A stretch of DNA of 6,698 nt, from assembly GCA_017543805.1 (NCBI GenBank), contig JAFYFK010000018.1, forward strand, positions 1-6,698, in the 5' to 3' direction. Origin of the DNA: Bacillota bacterium (GTDB lineage: Bacteria > Bacillota > Clostridia > Peptostreptococcales > Anaerovoracaceae). Under the pieces are notes generated by a model. The model had not been told where the DNA came from. It saw only the letters and a list, made by a program, of their open reading frames with translations, and ran no database searches. Each line of letters opens with the position of its first letter. Position 1 is the stretch's first letter. The position numbers and the translations under genes are program-made. Positions 5,235 to 6,698 of this stretch are shown piece after piece.

Positions 5235-6083
5235 ATGGCAAGGTGTGAAGTTTGCTTCAGGCACTGTGAGATACCGGAAGGGGGCCTGGGCTTCTGCGGA
5301 GGGCGCACGGCGAGGAACGGCCGGGTCGAGGCCTTTAATTACGGCCGGATAACCGGGTTTTCGCTGGATCCCATAGAAAAGAAGCCTCTGGCGCGTTTTT
5401 ATCCCGGGAGTTACATTTTGTCCGTCGGCAGTTTCGGCTGCAATCTGCGCTGCCCGTTCTGCCAGAACTACGATATTTCCTGGTCGGATGAGGCGAAAAG
5501 GTATGCGAAGCAGGCGGAGACCCTGAGTCCTGAGGAACTGACTGAGATCGCGCTTAGAACAAGGAACAGGGGAAACATTGGCATCGCGTTTACATACAAC
5601 GAGCCTCTTATCGGATATGAATTTGTGAGGGATACCGCAAAACTCGCAAAGGAACACGATCTGAAGACCGTCCTGGTGTCAAACGGCACCGCGGAGCTGT
5701 CCGTTCTGGAGGAGATCTCCCCGTATATCGACGCAATGAACATCGATCTTAAGGGATTTACTGACAGATATTATAACGAACTGCTCGGAGGCAGCCGGCA
5801 GATGGTCATGGCGTTTATAGAAGAAGCTGTAAAGCACTGCCATGTGGAGCTGACGACGCTGATCGTCCCGGGCGAGAACGACTCAGAGGATGAGATGCGG
5901 GAGCTGTCCAAATGGGCCGGGGCGATGAAAGAACCTGACGGGGAGAGCGTTCCGCTGCACGTCAGCCGCTTCTTCCCGCGTTTCCATATGACTGACCGTC
6001 CCGCGACCGATGTCAAAAAGGTTTACAGACTTGCGCAGATCGCAAGGGAAAACCTCGAATACGTATATACGGGGAATTGCTGA
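5235..6083 (+). CDS. amrS: AmmeMemoRadiSam system radical SAM enzyme (AmrS-like)
   Basis: This 282-residue radical SAM protein has the cluster motif C69-N-L-R-C73-P-F-C76, which binds the [4Fe-4S] cluster that cleaves S-adenosylmethionine. It is preceded by an N-terminal cysteine set (C4, C7, C11, C21) typical of this family and of pyruvate formate-lyase activase-like proteins. The FTYNEP motif corresponds to the SAM-binding region, and NIDLKGF is also family-typical. Homologues are classed as the radical SAM member of the AmmeMemoRadiSam system; the substrate is unknown. ATG 5235 is chosen because GAGAGG (5222-5227) precedes it by 7 nt. A TTG at 5220 would overlap the upstream stop and add five residues, and is less likely. 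The gene begins 11 nt after the MEMO-AMMECR1 fusion and ends 2 nt before the peptidase gene, so it belongs to the operon. Confidence 0.93.
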   Translation: MARCEVCFRHCEIPEGGLGFCGGRTARNGRVEAFNYGRITGFSLDPIEKKPLARFYPGSYILSVGSFGCNLRCPFCQNYDISWSDEAKRYAKQAETLSPEELTEIALRTRNRGNIGIAFTYNEPLIGYEFVRDTAKLAKEHDLKTVLVSNGTAELSVLEEISPYIDAMNIDLKGFTDRYYNELLGGSRQMVMAFIEEAVKHCHVELTTLIVPGENDSEDEMRELSKWAGAMKEPDGESVPLHVSRFFPRFHMTDRPATDVKKVYRLAQIARENLEYVYTGNC

Positions 6084-6085
6084 AA

Positions 6086-6698
6086 ATGTTTGACTGTTTT
6101 GAAGATCAGAAGGCTCTGGTGACGGAGCTTGTGAATATAAAAAGCGTTGTCGGCTGCGATGGCTGCGAGCAGGCCATGGCTGAGCATGTGTATGACATGC
6201 TTGCCGGCTGGGACTATTTTAAAGCGCACCCGGAAAATCTGTTCCTTATACCGACTGAGAGCGACACGCTTAAGCGAAGCAGCGTCGCGGCGGTCGTGGA
6301 AGGGGACTTCGGCGATGCGGACGAAGGCGGAGATAAAACGCGGCAGACCGTTCTCCTTATGGGGCATTTAGACACTGTTGCCATAAGCGATTACGGAAAA
6401 CTGGAATCGCTTGCGCTGCGGCCGGAAGAACTCAGGAAAGCCTTTGAAAACTCCGCGGATCCGGAGCTTGCCGCGGACGCGGAAAGCGGTCTGTATATGT
6501 TCGGCCGCGGAAGCCTGGACATGAAGGCCGGGGTCGCGAGCCATATGTTTATACTGAAGCATTTTTCGGAGCACAGGACGGAACTTAAGGGAAACCTTAT
6601 AGCTCTGTTTGAATGTGACGAGGAAGGCGATTCCCACGGCATGCTCACCTCCGTAGGGTATGTGAAAAGGATCGCGGAAGAGCGCGGGCTCGTCATAA
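6086..6698 (+). CDS. M20-family metallopeptidase, RocB-like (partial, runs off right edge)
   Basis: The frame from ATG 6086 stays open to the window end (204 complete codons); the C-terminus lies outside. It has M20 landmarks in order: MGHLDTV with metal ligand His94 and neighbouring Asp96, GRGSLDMKAG with bridging Asp145, and CDEEGD with catalytic base Glu179 and metal ligand Glu180. The insert between the first two motifs (YGKLESLALRPEELRKAF) resembles RocB, the arginine-utilization M20 protein, more than DapE or ArgE. M20 enzymes hydrolyse amide bonds in small peptides or acylated amino acids in the cytoplasm using two zinc or similar ions. It starts 2 nt after the radical SAM stop, with a modest GGGGA about 10 nt upstream, so translation is probably coupled. 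The exact substrate is not deducible; a RocB name would be a guess. Confidence 0.88.
   Translation, partial: MFDCFEDQKALVTELVNIKSVVGCDGCEQAMAEHVYDMLAGWDYFKAHPENLFLIPTESDTLKRSSVAAVVEGDFGDADEGGDKTRQTVLLMGHLDTVAISDYGKLESLALRPEELRKAFENSADPELAADAESGLYMFGRGSLDMKAGVASHMFILKHFSEHRTELKGNLIALFECDEEGDSHGMLTSVGYVKRIAEERGLVI

Noticed and set aside
3847..5241. Minus-strand open frame of 464 codons
   Set aside because: It lies opposite the MEMO-AMMECR1 fusion and has no recognisable domain. The plus-strand protein has clear family motifs and a strong ribosome site, so this is a shadow frame.
1..6698. CRISPR array, insertion sequence or replication origin
   Set aside because: No regularly spaced repeats, transposase frame with terminal inverted repeats, or clustered DnaA-box-like sequences were seen.

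Overview
The window looks like chromosomal DNA of an anaerobic Gram-positive bacterium, most likely a Clostridia-class member of the Bacillota. This is inferred from strong AGGAGG-type ribosome binding sites, vegetative TTGANN-17-TATAAT-like promoters, a MEMO-AMMECR1 fusion next to its radical SAM partner, a PAS hybrid kinase and a tyrosine-integrase remnant, all of styles common in that class. No 16S or other species marker is present. Base composition changes sharply along the window: very GC-rich at the left edge, AT-rich in the integrase remnant, and intermediate in the right-hand operon. The left part therefore looks acquired.

Left region (1-1254). The window opens inside a radical SAM/SPASM gene of the kind that matures ribosomally made peptides. 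Only its C-terminal part, including the complete seven-cysteine SPASM domain, is visible. It ends directly against, and apparently overlaps, a decayed tyrosine integrase. That remnant keeps the HxLRH, GH and Tyr motifs but has an in-frame stop and no N-terminal half. The integrase points at the 3' end of a tRNA-Pro gene, the classic arrangement at the tRNA end of an integrated element. The SPASM gene may be cargo of that element.

Middle region (1255-1822). Three tRNA genes lie here: tRNA-Gly(GCC) and tRNA-Pro(GGG) on the minus strand, and tRNA-Arg(CCG) on the plus strand. They are driven by two divergent promoters whose elements interlock within about 46 bp. A 9-bp hairpin with a T-rich tail ends the minus-strand transcript. 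Beyond tRNA-Arg, an inverted and a direct copy of its own 3' end fold into a long hairpin followed by seven T residues. The rest, up to 1822, holds inverted repeats, a possible -10 box and the ribosome binding site of the next gene.

Right region (1823-6698). Four tightly packed genes on the plus strand form an operon: a PAS hybrid sensor kinase with a C-terminal receiver; a MEMO (AmrB-like) and AMMECR1 (AmrA-like) fusion that overlaps the kinase by 13 nt; the AmmeMemoRadiSam radical SAM enzyme (AmrS-like); and an M20-family RocB-like metallopeptidase that runs off the right edge. The three AmmeMemoRadiSam domains form a conserved system of unknown biochemical role. The most interesting feature of the window is its coupling to a dedicated hybrid kinase and a peptidase. 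One guess is that the kinase senses a state or ligand that controls a peptide- or amino-acid-related modification pathway, but the sequence does not prove this.
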